This document shows, piece by piece, positions 8,103 through 16,035 of a stretch of DNA of 64,000 nucleotides. The notes below the pieces were generated by a model. That model had not been told where the DNA came from. It did not search any database and worked only from the letters and a program-made list of their open reading frames with translations. Within the stretch, counting starts at the first letter, position 1; each line of letters starts with the position of its first letter. A program made the translations under genes and the position numbers. Source of the stretch: CFX2 sp014338005 (GTDB lineage Bacteria > Chloroflexota > Anaerolineae > Aggregatilineales > Phototrophicaceae); contig SZPE01000012.1 of assembly GCA_030263555.1 (NCBI GenBank), positions 4,820 to 68,819 on the forward strand. The letters run 5' to 3'.

Positions 8103-8570
8103 TTAGTTCTTGCTGCTGCCGGCTTTCACCGGGATCAGGCGCGGCTGGGCTTCTTCGGCTTTGGGCAGCGTCAGCGTCAGCACGCCGTCCTGGAAGCTGG
8201 CTTCAACATTCGCCACGTTCACCGGCTGCGGCAGCCGCACGCTGCGGCTGAACTTGCCATAGCGGCGCTCTTGCAGCAGCACGCGCTGGCCTTCCTTCTG
8301 GACGGTCTGCTCCGGGATTTCGGCCTCGATGAGCAGGGCACCATCCTGGAACTTGACGTTGATGTGTTCCGCCGTCACGCCGGGCAGGTCGGTGGTCACG
8401 GTGTAGTCGGTGTCGGTTTCGTGGATGTCCAGCGCCAGGTTGAAAGCGCCCAAGCCGGTTTCGCCCCAGCTGGGGCCAAGGCCGCGCCAGGTTTCGTTAA
8501 ACATGCGATCCATCATATTCTGCATGGCGGCCATTTCACGAAACGGGTTCCAACGAACGATTGTACTCAT
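8103..8570 (-). CDS. Hsp20 / alpha-crystallin small heat-shock protein
   Basis: A 155-residue ATP-independent chaperone. It opens with the Hsp20-typical MSTIVRWNPFREMAAMQNMMDRMF and holds the alpha-crystallin domain (about residues 45-140), including the PGVTAEHINVKFQDGALLIEAE strand pair and the near-C-terminal FQDGVLTLTLPKAEE, with an IPV-type tail (LIPVKAG). The start ATG at 8570 has a strong GAGGGAG site just upstream. It is monocistronic, with a terminator at 8045-8073, and divergent from the PBP gene at 8786. I see no CIRCE element. Confidence 0.95.
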   Translation of the reverse strand: MSTIVRWNPFREMAAMQNMMDRMFNETWRGLGPSWGETGLGAFNLALDIHETDTDYTVTTDLPGVTAEHINVKFQDGALLIEAEIPEQTVQKEGQRVLLQERRYGKFSRSVRLPQPVNVANVEASFQDGVLTLTLPKAEEAQPRLIPVKAGSSKN

Positions 8571-8725
8571 GTTGATCTCCCTCTCATCAACTCATCTCTT
8601 CAAATTGATGCCTACAGAATAGGACAGGAACGTATGAAAAATTTAAACGCTGCGTAAAAAATATGTAGGAGAAGGCCAGAAAACTACACCGCACCGGGCT
8701 GTGGCCGGCGGCCAGCGATTTTCCG

Positions 8726-8754
8726 TTGTATCATGGGCGTTGGAGGGTTAGAAT
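8726..8754 (+). promoter_or_regulatory. Candidate promoter for the PBP at 8786
   Basis: TTGTAT (8726-8731), a 17-base spacer and TAGAAT (8749-8754), 31 bases before the start codon. The -10 box is good and the -35 box partial. Confidence 0.4.
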
Positions 8755-8785
8755 CGCGGCCTGAGAAACAGCGGAGTGAACCGGT

Positions 8786-11728
8786 TTGACCTCAACCGCC
8801 CAGATCATTCGTAAGCGGCGCAGCCGGCGGGCGCGCCGGTTGGCGGCCCGCGCGCAGGGGCGCGTTTCGCTGCTGGCTTTCGGCCTGGTGGCGCTGCTGC
8901 TGGTGGTCGTGCCGCTGGGCGTGACGCTCGGCGGCGCAGTGCTGATTTACGCGCGCGCCGTGCGCGACCTGCCGCAGCCGCAGGAAAGCCTGTCGCTCGG
9001 CCCGGCTTCCGGCCCGACCGAACTTTACGACCGCTCCGGCGGCACGCTGCTGCTGGCCGCCCGCGATCCGCTGGAAAGCAGCCCCTCCTGGACGCCGCTG
9101 TCCAGCCTGCCGCCCTACGTGGCCCAGGCCACTCTCACCGCCGAAGACCCGGATTTTCTGGAGGCGTCCGGTTTCGGTTTCGTGCAGACCTTCGGCAAAC
9201 TGTGGCGTAATATCATACTCGGCCCGCTGCCGCCGGATGCCACCCTGACCGGGCGGCTGGTGCGGAACGTCATCGCGCCGCTGCCGGAGCGCGTCGGCGT
9301 GGACGACATCGGGCGCGAGATCGCCCTGGTGGCGGAAATTCACCGCCGCTACACGCCGCAGGAAATCCTCGAATGGCACCTCAACACCAACTATTACGGC
9401 AGCGACGCCTACGGCATCGAAGCCGCCGCCCGCGTTTACCTGGGCAAAAGCGCGGCGCAGCTAACGCTGGACGAAGCCGCGCTGCTGGCGGCCATCCCGC
9501 TCGCGCCGCAGTACAACCCGTTCGATAACGAAACGGCGGCGCGCGGACGCCAGCTTGACCTGCTGCGCGCCATGCGGTCGGCGGAACAGATCAATGGCGA
9601 CCAGTTCGAGTCCGCCGCCGCCACACTCACGCGGCTGCAAGCCGGCGTGGACGCCTCGCTGAGGGTCGCGCCGGAATTCGCGGCTTATGCCCGGCGGCAG
9701 GCCGAAACCATCCTGGACGACCTGGGGCGCGACGGCGCGCGGCTGGTGGCGCAGGGCGGCCTGCGTATCACCACCACGCTCGATCTCGACCTGTATTATC
9801 AGGCCGAATGCGCTTTGCGGACGCATCTGGCGCGGCTGAACAGCCAGGCGGTTTCGCCGCTGGCGCTGGACGGCCAGCCCTGCCAAAGCGCCGCCTACCT
9901 GCCGCAAACGCTGCCGGTCGAGTCGCCGCCGGAGGCCGGGGCGCTGGTGATTCTGGACGTGGCGACCGGTGAACTGAAGGCGCTGGTGGGCGCGGCTGCG
10001 GCACTGGCTTATGCGCCGGGGCCGACTTTACAGCCGTTCGTCTATTTCGAGGCGTTTCGCAGCGGCCTGTACACCCCGGCCACGATGGTGCTGGACATCC
10101 CTCATACCTTCCCCGGCGCGGCGGAAGGGCTGATCTACACGCCGCAGAACCCGGACGGGCGCTTTCGCGGGCCGCTCAACCTGCGCGACGCCATGAGCGC
10201 CGGGCTGCTGCCCCCGGCGGCGCAGGTCGCCCGCAGCCAGGGACTTGATAATATTTTGCGGATCGCCCACCGCATCGGCCTCAACAGCCTGGGCGAAGAT
10301 GGCCGCTACGACCTGTCGCTGCTGGAACGCGGCGGGCAGGTTTCGGTGCTGGATATGACCTACGCTTATTCGGTGTTCGCCGCCCTGGGCGACATGCGCG
10401 GCATCCCGGTCGAGCCGATTGGGCGCGGCTTCCGCCAGCGCAGCCCGGTCGCCGTCCTCAAAATCGAAGATGCGGCGGGCAGTCTGCTGTGGGAATATAC
10501 GCCGGAGATGGCCGAACTTAACCGGGTGGGTGTTTTTCCGCCCGGCATCGGCTACCTCATCAACGACGTGCTGGCCGACAGCACCACCCGCCAGCGTACC
10601 CTGGGCGAAGGCAACAGCGTGGAACTTAACCGCCCTGCTGCCATCGTGGGCGGGATGGCGGGCGACGATACCGGCAGTTGGGCAGTCGGTTATACGCCGC
10701 AGCTAACCGCCGGGCTGCACCTGGAGCGCGGCGACGGCGCGCCGATGACGCTGGACGACCTGGGGCTGCTGGGCGCGCCGACCGTGTGGCGGGCGGTGAT
10801 GGCTTATGCCCATGACCGCGACGCGCTGCCACCCGTTGAATGGCCGCGCCCGGCGGACATCGTGGAACAGGCCGTGTGCGTGCGTTCCGGCCTGCTGCCC
10901 AGCGATGCCTGCCCCCTGCGTAATGAAATTTTCCTGGCACAGTTCGTCCCGGCGCAGACCGATACCTACTGGCAGACCGTCCAGCTTAACAGCCAGACCG
11001 GCCAGCGTGCCACTGCCAGCACCCCCGCCGAACTGCGGAGCGATACGCTCTTTTTCATCCCCCCGCCGGAAGCCGCCGACTGGTGGCGCGCCAATAATAT
11101 GCCCCTGCCCCCCGACGAGTACGATACCGTCAGCCGCCCGGAACTGTTCAGTTCGGTGCAGATTTTGCAGCCGCAGCCGTTCGCTTACGTCGGCGGCCTG
11201 GTGGATATTCGCGGCACACTCGACCCGACCGATTTGCAGTTTTACCAGCTTGCCTACGGCCAGGGGCCGAACCCCGCCGAATGGATTCAGATCGGCGAGC
11301 GGCAGACGACCTTCCAGCGCGGGGCCAGCCTGGGGCAGTGGAACACCGCCGGCCTGAGCGGGCTGTATAACATCCTGCTTACGGTCGTCCGGGGCGACAA
11401 TACCCGCGAATCGCGCAGCGTGCCGGTGACGGTGGACAATACACCGCCGGTCGTCACCCTCAGCGCAGGCGAAGCCAACCGCGTTTACCGCTGGCCGGTG
11501 GATACCACCGTGACGCTGACCGCCGATGCCCAGGACGATTATGCCATCAGCCGGGTGGAGTTTTACCACCAGAACCAGCTCCTCGGCGCGGACGAAAGCT
11601 GGCCTTACGGCTTCGAGTGGGACATCACCCGCACCGGCATCGAGCTGTTCCGTGCCGTTGTTTACGACGCGGTAGGCAACCAGGCCAGCAGCGAAATCAC
11701 GGTCGAAATCGTGCGGGCCGTTCCTTGA
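8786..11728 (+). CDS. Class A penicillin-binding protein with GT51 domain and degenerate transpeptidase, plus Ig-like tail
   Basis: A 980-residue single-pass membrane protein (membrane segment about residues 29-57) that starts with TTG. The GT51 glycosyltransferase region (about 88-270) keeps the first glutamate in AEDPDFLEASG and the second in GREIALVAEIHRRYTPQEILEWHLN, so lipid II polymerisation looks possible. In the transpeptidase region the usual GSTFKP is PGPTLQPF: the catalytic serine is P413 and the lysine is Q416. The SxN motif is S-A-G, and KTG is replaced by M-A-G near residue 624. Penicillin binding and cross-linking are therefore unlikely. Two Ig-like beta-domains follow (from about 790, ending in a typical DAVGNQASSEITVEI). 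It precedes a lytic transglycosylase, which fits a wall-related role. Confidence 0.88.
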   Translation: MTSTAQIIRKRRSRRARRLAARAQGRVSLLAFGLVALLLVVVPLGVTLGGAVLIYARAVRDLPQPQESLSLGPASGPTELYDRSGGTLLLAARDPLESSPSWTPLSSLPPYVAQATLTAEDPDFLEASGFGFVQTFGKLWRNIILGPLPPDATLTGRLVRNVIAPLPERVGVDDIGREIALVAEIHRRYTPQEILEWHLNTNYYGSDAYGIEAAARVYLGKSAAQLTLDEAALLAAIPLAPQYNPFDNETAARGRQLDLLRAMRSAEQINGDQFESAAATLTRLQAGVDASLRVAPEFAAYARRQAETILDDLGRDGARLVAQGGLRITTTLDLDLYYQAECALRTHLARLNSQAVSPLALDGQPCQSAAYLPQTLPVESPPEAGALVILDVATGELKALVGAAAALAYAPGPTLQPFVYFEAFRSGLYTPATMVLDIPHTFPGAAEGLIYTPQNPDGRFRGPLNLRDAMSAGLLPPAAQVARSQGLDNILRIAHRIGLNSLGEDGRYDLSLLERGGQVSVLDMTYAYSVFAALGDMRGIPVEPIGRGFRQRSPVAVLKIEDAAGSLLWEYTPEMAELNRVGVFPPGIGYLINDVLADSTTRQRTLGEGNSVELNRPAAIVGGMAGDDTGSWAVGYTPQLTAGLHLERGDGAPMTLDDLGLLGAPTVWRAVMAYAHDRDALPPVEWPRPADIVEQAVCVRSGLLPSDACPLRNEIFLAQFVPAQTDTYWQTVQLNSQTGQRATASTPAELRSDTLFFIPPPEAADWWRANNMPLPPDEYDTVSRPELFSSVQILQPQPFAYVGGLVDIRGTLDPTDLQFYQLAYGQGPNPAEWIQIGERQTTFQRGASLGQWNTAGLSGLYNILLTVVRGDNTRESRSVPVTVDNTPPVVTLSAGEANRVYRWPVDTTVTLTADAQDDYAISRVEFYHQNQLLGADESWPYGFEWDITRTGIELFRAVVYDAVGNQASSEITVEIVRAVP

Positions 11729-11843
11729 CATACTAGAACTTTTGTTCTATCATCAATCTCATCTCGACTAACAATCCACGTAGAAACACGTTAGGGTTTC
11801 GTTTCGGCTGGCATATTCGTTCAATTCCTTGTTGTACAATTGA

Positions 11844-11861
11844 TTGGCAATGTTTTGCCAA
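11844..11861. promoter_or_regulatory. Short palindrome just before the lytic transglycosylase ribosome-binding site
   Basis: TTGGCAA, a 4-base loop, then TTGCCAA, 10 bases before the ATG at 11872 and touching the GGAGAG site. It could be an operator or a small leader hairpin. Confidence 0.35.
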
Positions 11862-11871
11862 CGGAGAGTGT

Positions 11872-12567
11872 ATGGCTGTTAAAACCCGGTCGCGCCGCCG
11901 CGCGCCCCAACGGTCGCTGCCGCCCATAATCGCCGATTATCTGCCGGGCTGGTTAATCCTGGCGGCAGTGATGAGTATTCTGTTTCCCAACGCGCTGCCG
12001 GTGATGGTGAATGCCGCCGGGCAGGTCATCAGCCGCGTGCCGGAATGGGTGGGCAGCCTGTTCGCCGGGCCATCGCCGATTGCGCCTTTGTTCACCGACG
12101 AAATAGACCATTGGGCGCGCGACATCGGGCGCTGGTCCGAGGAACATGAACTGGAACCAAACCTGCTGGCGACGGTCATGCAGATCGAATCGTGCGGGCA
12201 TCCCACCATCAGCAGTTACGCCGGGGCGCAGGGGTTGTTCCAGGTGATGCCCTTCCACTTCACTGCCGGCGAAAACCAGCTTGACCCCGATACCAACGCC
12301 CGGCGCGGCGCGGCTTACCTTAAGTGGTGTGTGGACTACAGCGGCGGTGACGTGGGTTTAACGCTGGCCTGTTACAACGGCGGGCCGTCGGTGGTCAAAA
12401 AGCCCTTCGCGGCCTGGAGCAGCGAAACGCAGCGATATTACCGCTGGGGGGTGGGCATCTACGCCGACGCCCTCACCAACCAGTCCCACAGCGACACGCT
12501 CGACCGCTGGCTGGCGGCGGGCGGCGGCGGCCTGTGCCGGATGGCCGCCGGCGAACTGGGGCTGTAG
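11872..12567 (+). CDS. Lytic murein transglycosylase (SLT / LysM-less Slt70-type catalytic domain)
   Basis: A 231-residue, membrane-anchored or secreted enzyme that cleaves the glycan strand to 1,6-anhydromuropeptides. A basic N terminus (KTRSRRRAPQR) precedes a hydrophobic segment (about residues 28-50). The SLT core begins near residue 85: the catalytic glutamate is E106 in MQIESCGHP, then AGAQGLFQVMPFHF (about 120-133), TNARRGAAYL and LACYNGGP, all in the canonical order. The start has a GGAGAG site. The gene follows a class A PBP, so synthesis and cleavage enzymes are neighbours. Confidence 0.92.
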   Translation: MAVKTRSRRRAPQRSLPPIIADYLPGWLILAAVMSILFPNALPVMVNAAGQVISRVPEWVGSLFAGPSPIAPLFTDEIDHWARDIGRWSEEHELEPNLLATVMQIESCGHPTISSYAGAQGLFQVMPFHFTAGENQLDPDTNARRGAAYLKWCVDYSGGDVGLTLACYNGGPSVVKKPFAAWSSETQRYYRWGVGIYADALTNQSHSDTLDRWLAAGGGGLCRMAAGELGL

Positions 12568-12618
12568 AAATCCCCCTGGCCGGCGGTTTCACGCCCTCTA
12601 AAAGAGCCTCTACCGAAG

Positions 12619-12653
12619 TGGACACGCCCCAGAGCGTGTCCAACTGCGTTTTT
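12619..12653 (+). terminator. Probable intrinsic terminator after the transglycosylase gene
   Basis: A perfect 9-bp stem, TGGACACGC with GCGTGTCCA, and a 6-base loop. A run of five T comes 6 bases after the stem, which is a little late for a standard terminator. Confidence 0.5.
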
Positions 12654-12763
12654 CGCCGTTTATAATAGATGTATATCCGGGCCGGGTGTGTTAAAATCGT
12701 TTGCAATGCTGCTGCCGCGCGTTCCTTAAAATTTAAAATAAGCCTGTTTAGCCGGGAAATTCT

Positions 12764-15232
12764 GTGAATCGAATAATGCCGCTTTCCTATTTAAGCCGCA
12801 TGTGGCGATACCTGACGCACCCCGCCGCTGATGTTCATGCCCCGGAACAGCGGCGGCAGGCGGAACTGCTGACGGCGATTCTGCTGTTGGTCGCCCTGGG
12901 AGGGCTGGTCATCTGGCTGCTGCATTTTTTAACGCACAGCGGCGACCCTCGCGCAAGCCCCTGGTTTGCGGTCGGTATACTGAACCTGGCCGTGTTGAGC
13001 ATCTGCCATTTACTGAACCGGCGTGGTTTTTACCGGCTCTCCGCCGCTCTGGTCGTCACCTATGGCATGGGGATGATTCTGGGGATGGCAGCCCTCCTCG
13101 GCGACAGCGCCGCGCTGCGGGCGCTGCACTATTTTATCGCAGTCACGGTGTTCAGTAGCTTGATTTTTTCTGCCAGAACCGCCCTGATCCTGTACATCAT
13201 CCAGATCGCCGGTATGGGGCTGCTGGGGCTGGTTTCGCCGCCGTCCTTCGCGCTGGAAATTTTCATCGGGCCGCTGGCGTTTAATATCCTGCTGGGCATC
13301 CCGATTTTGCTGGTGGTATATTATTACCGGCAGCGGGAAAATCAGCGGCGCGCGCAGCTGGCCGAAAGCGAAACCCGCTACCGCAGCGTGGTCGAGAACC
13401 TGCGCGACGTGGTATACACCCATTCGGTGAGCGGCCATATCATCAGCCTGAACAGCGTGATCGAACGGCTTTTGGGCTGGCCGCGTCAGGCGCTCATTGG
13501 CCGCTCGGTGATGGATTTTATCCATCCCGACGATCACCCCCTGGCGCTTTCGTTGTTCCGGCACATCTTAAAAGGCGAATCGCCGCCCCTGTTTGAACTG
13601 CGCCTGCGGACGCAATCCGGCAGCTATATCTGGACGGAATTTAAAGTATCGCCGGTGATGGAAAACGGGCGGGTAGTTTATATTTCCGGCGTGGCGCGGG
13701 ACATCAGCGAGCGCAAGCAGATCGAGGCCATCTTGCGGGAAGCCAACCAGATGCTCCAGGTGGTGATTCATCATTCACCGCTGCCGATTGTGGTGCTTGA
13801 CATAGATCAAAAAGTGACCGTCTGGAACCGGGCGGCAGAGCGCACTTTCGGCTGGAAGGAGCGGGAAGTCATCGGCCAGCATTATCCGATTGTGCCGGAC
13901 GAAAAACAGGCTGAATATCTCGAATTTACGAATGAGATGCTTCAGCATGGCCGGGTGCTGATCGGCAGGGAGACTCACCGCAAGCGGCGCGATGGTTCGA
14001 CAGTGGATGTCGGTATTTCGGGCGGCCCGCTGCGGAACGCGCAGGGCAATATCAACGGCGCGGTGATTTTGTTTGAGGACATTACCGAGCGCAAGCGGGC
14101 CGAGGCCGCGCTGCGGGAAAGTGAAGAACGCTACCGGATTATTTCCGAGTTGATCTCTGATTACGCCTATTCACTGCGCGTCGAACCGGACGGCACTATG
14201 GACATAGATTGGATCACCGATTCGTACCGGCACATCACCGGCTTTAGCTGGGATGAAGCGAGAACGATGGGCTTGTACGGCCTGTACCACCCGGACGACG
14301 CCGAGCGAGCCATGCAGGATGTACAGCGCACGGCTGAAGGACATGCCACCACCGGTGAATACCGCCTGATAACCCGCAGCGGCAGCCAGATATGGCTGCA
14401 GATACACCGCTTCCCGGTGTGGGATGCCGAGAAGAAACGGGTGGCGCGGATTTACGGCGTGGCACAGAACATTAACGCGCACAAAGAGGCCGAGGCGCAA
14501 AAGCTGCGGCTGGCGCTTCAGCGGGAGCGGCTGAAACTGCTCGGCCAGTTCGTGCGCGCCATTTCGCACGACTTCCGCACCACGCTGGCGAACATCGAAA
14601 CCAGCCGCTACCTGATCGAACGCGCGTTAAACGAGGAAACACGCCAGGCTATGCAGCCCCGCCTGCACCGGATTCACGAGTGCGTGGATCGCTTGAGCGG
14701 CCAGTTAGATAACCTATATACGGTATCCGCCGTCACCGACCCGAACACCGAGCCGCACAATCTCAACCACCTGATCGAAAGCCTGATGCGGGAGCAGGCC
14801 GTCCATGCCCAGGAGAAAAACCTGCTTTTTACCTTTAACGCGCATCCTTACCTGCCGTTGATTGCGGTTAACGCGGCGGAGATGGCGCGGGCGATCCGGC
14901 ATCTGATCGTGAACGCCATCACCTACACGCCGTCGGGCGGGTCGGTCACGGTCAGCACGCGGCTGGCCGAGGAAAACATCCTGATCGAAGTGCGCGATAC
15001 CGGCATGGGCATCGCCCCGGAACACCAGCCGCATATTTTTGAGCTGTTTTACCGCGCCGATGCCTCGCGCACGATTGACTCCGGTGGCATCGGCTTGGGC
15101 CTGAGCATTGTCAAAATGGTTGTCGAGGCGCACGGCGGGCAGATCAACATGGAAAGCTCCCCTGACGGCACCGCTTTTGTCATTACCCTGCCGGTCGTCC
15201 AGTTTGAGGCCGCTCCTCCGCCGGCATCCTGA
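12764..15232 (+). CDS. Membrane sensor histidine kinase with three PAS domains
   Basis: An 822-residue orphan two-component sensor starting with GTG. Six or so membrane helices occupy about residues 35-195. Three PAS/PAC modules follow (about 205-322, 325-447, 450-575), each closing with the D-ISERK / D-ITERK type boundary. The dimerisation and phosphoacceptor box is FVRAISHDFRTTLANIE with H602. The ATPase domain shows the N-box NAITYTPSGG, G1 DTGMGIAP, the F-box IFELFYRAD and G2 GIGLGLSIVK. No response regulator is adjacent. Because the PAS domains follow the helices, they sense in the cytosol or at the inner face. The ligand is unknown. Confidence 0.92.
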   Translation: MNRIMPLSYLSRMWRYLTHPAADVHAPEQRRQAELLTAILLLVALGGLVIWLLHFLTHSGDPRASPWFAVGILNLAVLSICHLLNRRGFYRLSAALVVTYGMGMILGMAALLGDSAALRALHYFIAVTVFSSLIFSARTALILYIIQIAGMGLLGLVSPPSFALEIFIGPLAFNILLGIPILLVVYYYRQRENQRRAQLAESETRYRSVVENLRDVVYTHSVSGHIISLNSVIERLLGWPRQALIGRSVMDFIHPDDHPLALSLFRHILKGESPPLFELRLRTQSGSYIWTEFKVSPVMENGRVVYISGVARDISERKQIEAILREANQMLQVVIHHSPLPIVVLDIDQKVTVWNRAAERTFGWKEREVIGQHYPIVPDEKQAEYLEFTNEMLQHGRVLIGRETHRKRRDGSTVDVGISGGPLRNAQGNINGAVILFEDITERKRAEAALRESEERYRIISELISDYAYSLRVEPDGTMDIDWITDSYRHITGFSWDEARTMGLYGLYHPDDAERAMQDVQRTAEGHATTGEYRLITRSGSQIWLQIHRFPVWDAEKKRVARIYGVAQNINAHKEAEAQKLRLALQRERLKLLGQFVRAISHDFRTTLANIETSRYLIERALNEETRQAMQPRLHRIHECVDRLSGQLDNLYTVSAVTDPNTEPHNLNHLIESLMREQAVHAQEKNLLFTFNAHPYLPLIAVNAAEMARAIRHLIVNAITYTPSGGSVTVSTRLAEENILIEVRDTGMGIAPEHQPHIFELFYRADASRTIDSGGIGLGLSIVKMVVEAHGGQINMESSPDGTAFVITLPVVQFEAAPPPAS

Positions 15233-15243
15233 AAGGATTGACC

Positions 15244-15954
15244 ATGCAGCCGATTACCGATCGTGTTTATGCCGTACCCGGTATGTCCATCGGGCGGATT
15301 TATATCATCACCGGCGATGATGGCCTGGCGCTGGTGGATACCAGCCTGTTGCCGCAGACGCCGCAGCGCCTTCAGCCGCAGCTTCGGGCGCTTGGTTATG
15401 ACCTGGAGGACATCCGGCATATCCTCATCACCCACGCCCATCCTGACCATATCGGCGGGCTGGCGGCTTTTCAGCGGGTCGCCAACCCGCGCACATACAC
15501 CCACCGGCGCGATGCCCCGGTCGTGCGCGGCGAATCGCCGATGGTGAGGCCCCGGCGCGAAGACCTGCGCGGCGTGTTCCGGCTGATGAGTTATACAGGC
15601 GGTTTTGCGCCGCCGAACCCGGCGCGGGTGGACGTTGACCTTAAAGAGGGCGACATTCTGGACGCGATTCTGCCTGGGCTGCAAGTGGTGGAAACCTTCG
15701 GCCACAGCCCCGGCCATGTGGCCTTCTGGTGGCCGGAAAAACGGCTGCTGTTCGGCGGCGACCTGGTGTTTCACCTGCCCTGGGGGCTGACGCTGCCTCT
15801 GGCGGCCTTTACGCCGGATATGGCCGAGGCCAAACGGTCGGTGCTGAAGGCCGCCGAGCTAAACCCGGACATCCTGTGTCCGGGGCATGGCGCGCCCATC
15901 GTCGGCGGCGCAGGGGCAAAACTGCGCGCCTTCGCCGCCCGGCTGAAGCTGTAA
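15244..15954 (+). CDS. MBL-fold metallo-hydrolase
   Basis: A 236-residue member of the metallo-beta-lactamase superfamily. The zinc motif THAHPDHIGG supplies H64, H66, D68 and H69. A further histidine lies in TFGHSPGHVAFWW (about residue 155), an aspartate in FGGDLVF and the last histidine in LCPGHGAP. The glyoxalase-II-like layout suggests a thioester or ester hydrolase, but the substrate cannot be told. ATG at 15244 has AAGGA six bases upstream and is preferred to TTG at 15238. The gene is 11 bases after the histidine kinase and probably cotranscribed with it. Confidence 0.9.
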   Translation: MQPITDRVYAVPGMSIGRIYIITGDDGLALVDTSLLPQTPQRLQPQLRALGYDLEDIRHILITHAHPDHIGGLAAFQRVANPRTYTHRRDAPVVRGESPMVRPRREDLRGVFRLMSYTGGFAPPNPARVDVDLKEGDILDAILPGLQVVETFGHSPGHVAFWWPEKRLLFGGDLVFHLPWGLTLPLAAFTPDMAEAKRSVLKAAELNPDILCPGHGAPIVGGAGAKLRAFAARLKL

Positions 15955-16012
15955 AAATCAGCCCGGCTATGACAGCATTTTCTGCAAGCTGTCGCAAAAT
16001 TTCGATTGCGCT

Positions 16013-16018
16013 TATAAT
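16013..16018 (+). promoter_or_regulatory. Candidate -10 box before the secreted protein and TIR-WD40 gene
   Basis: A perfect TATAAT in the 80-base gap before the ATG at 16036. No good -35 box is seen at the proper distance. Confidence 0.4.
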
Positions 16019-16035
16019 GTAAAAATGTAAATAAA

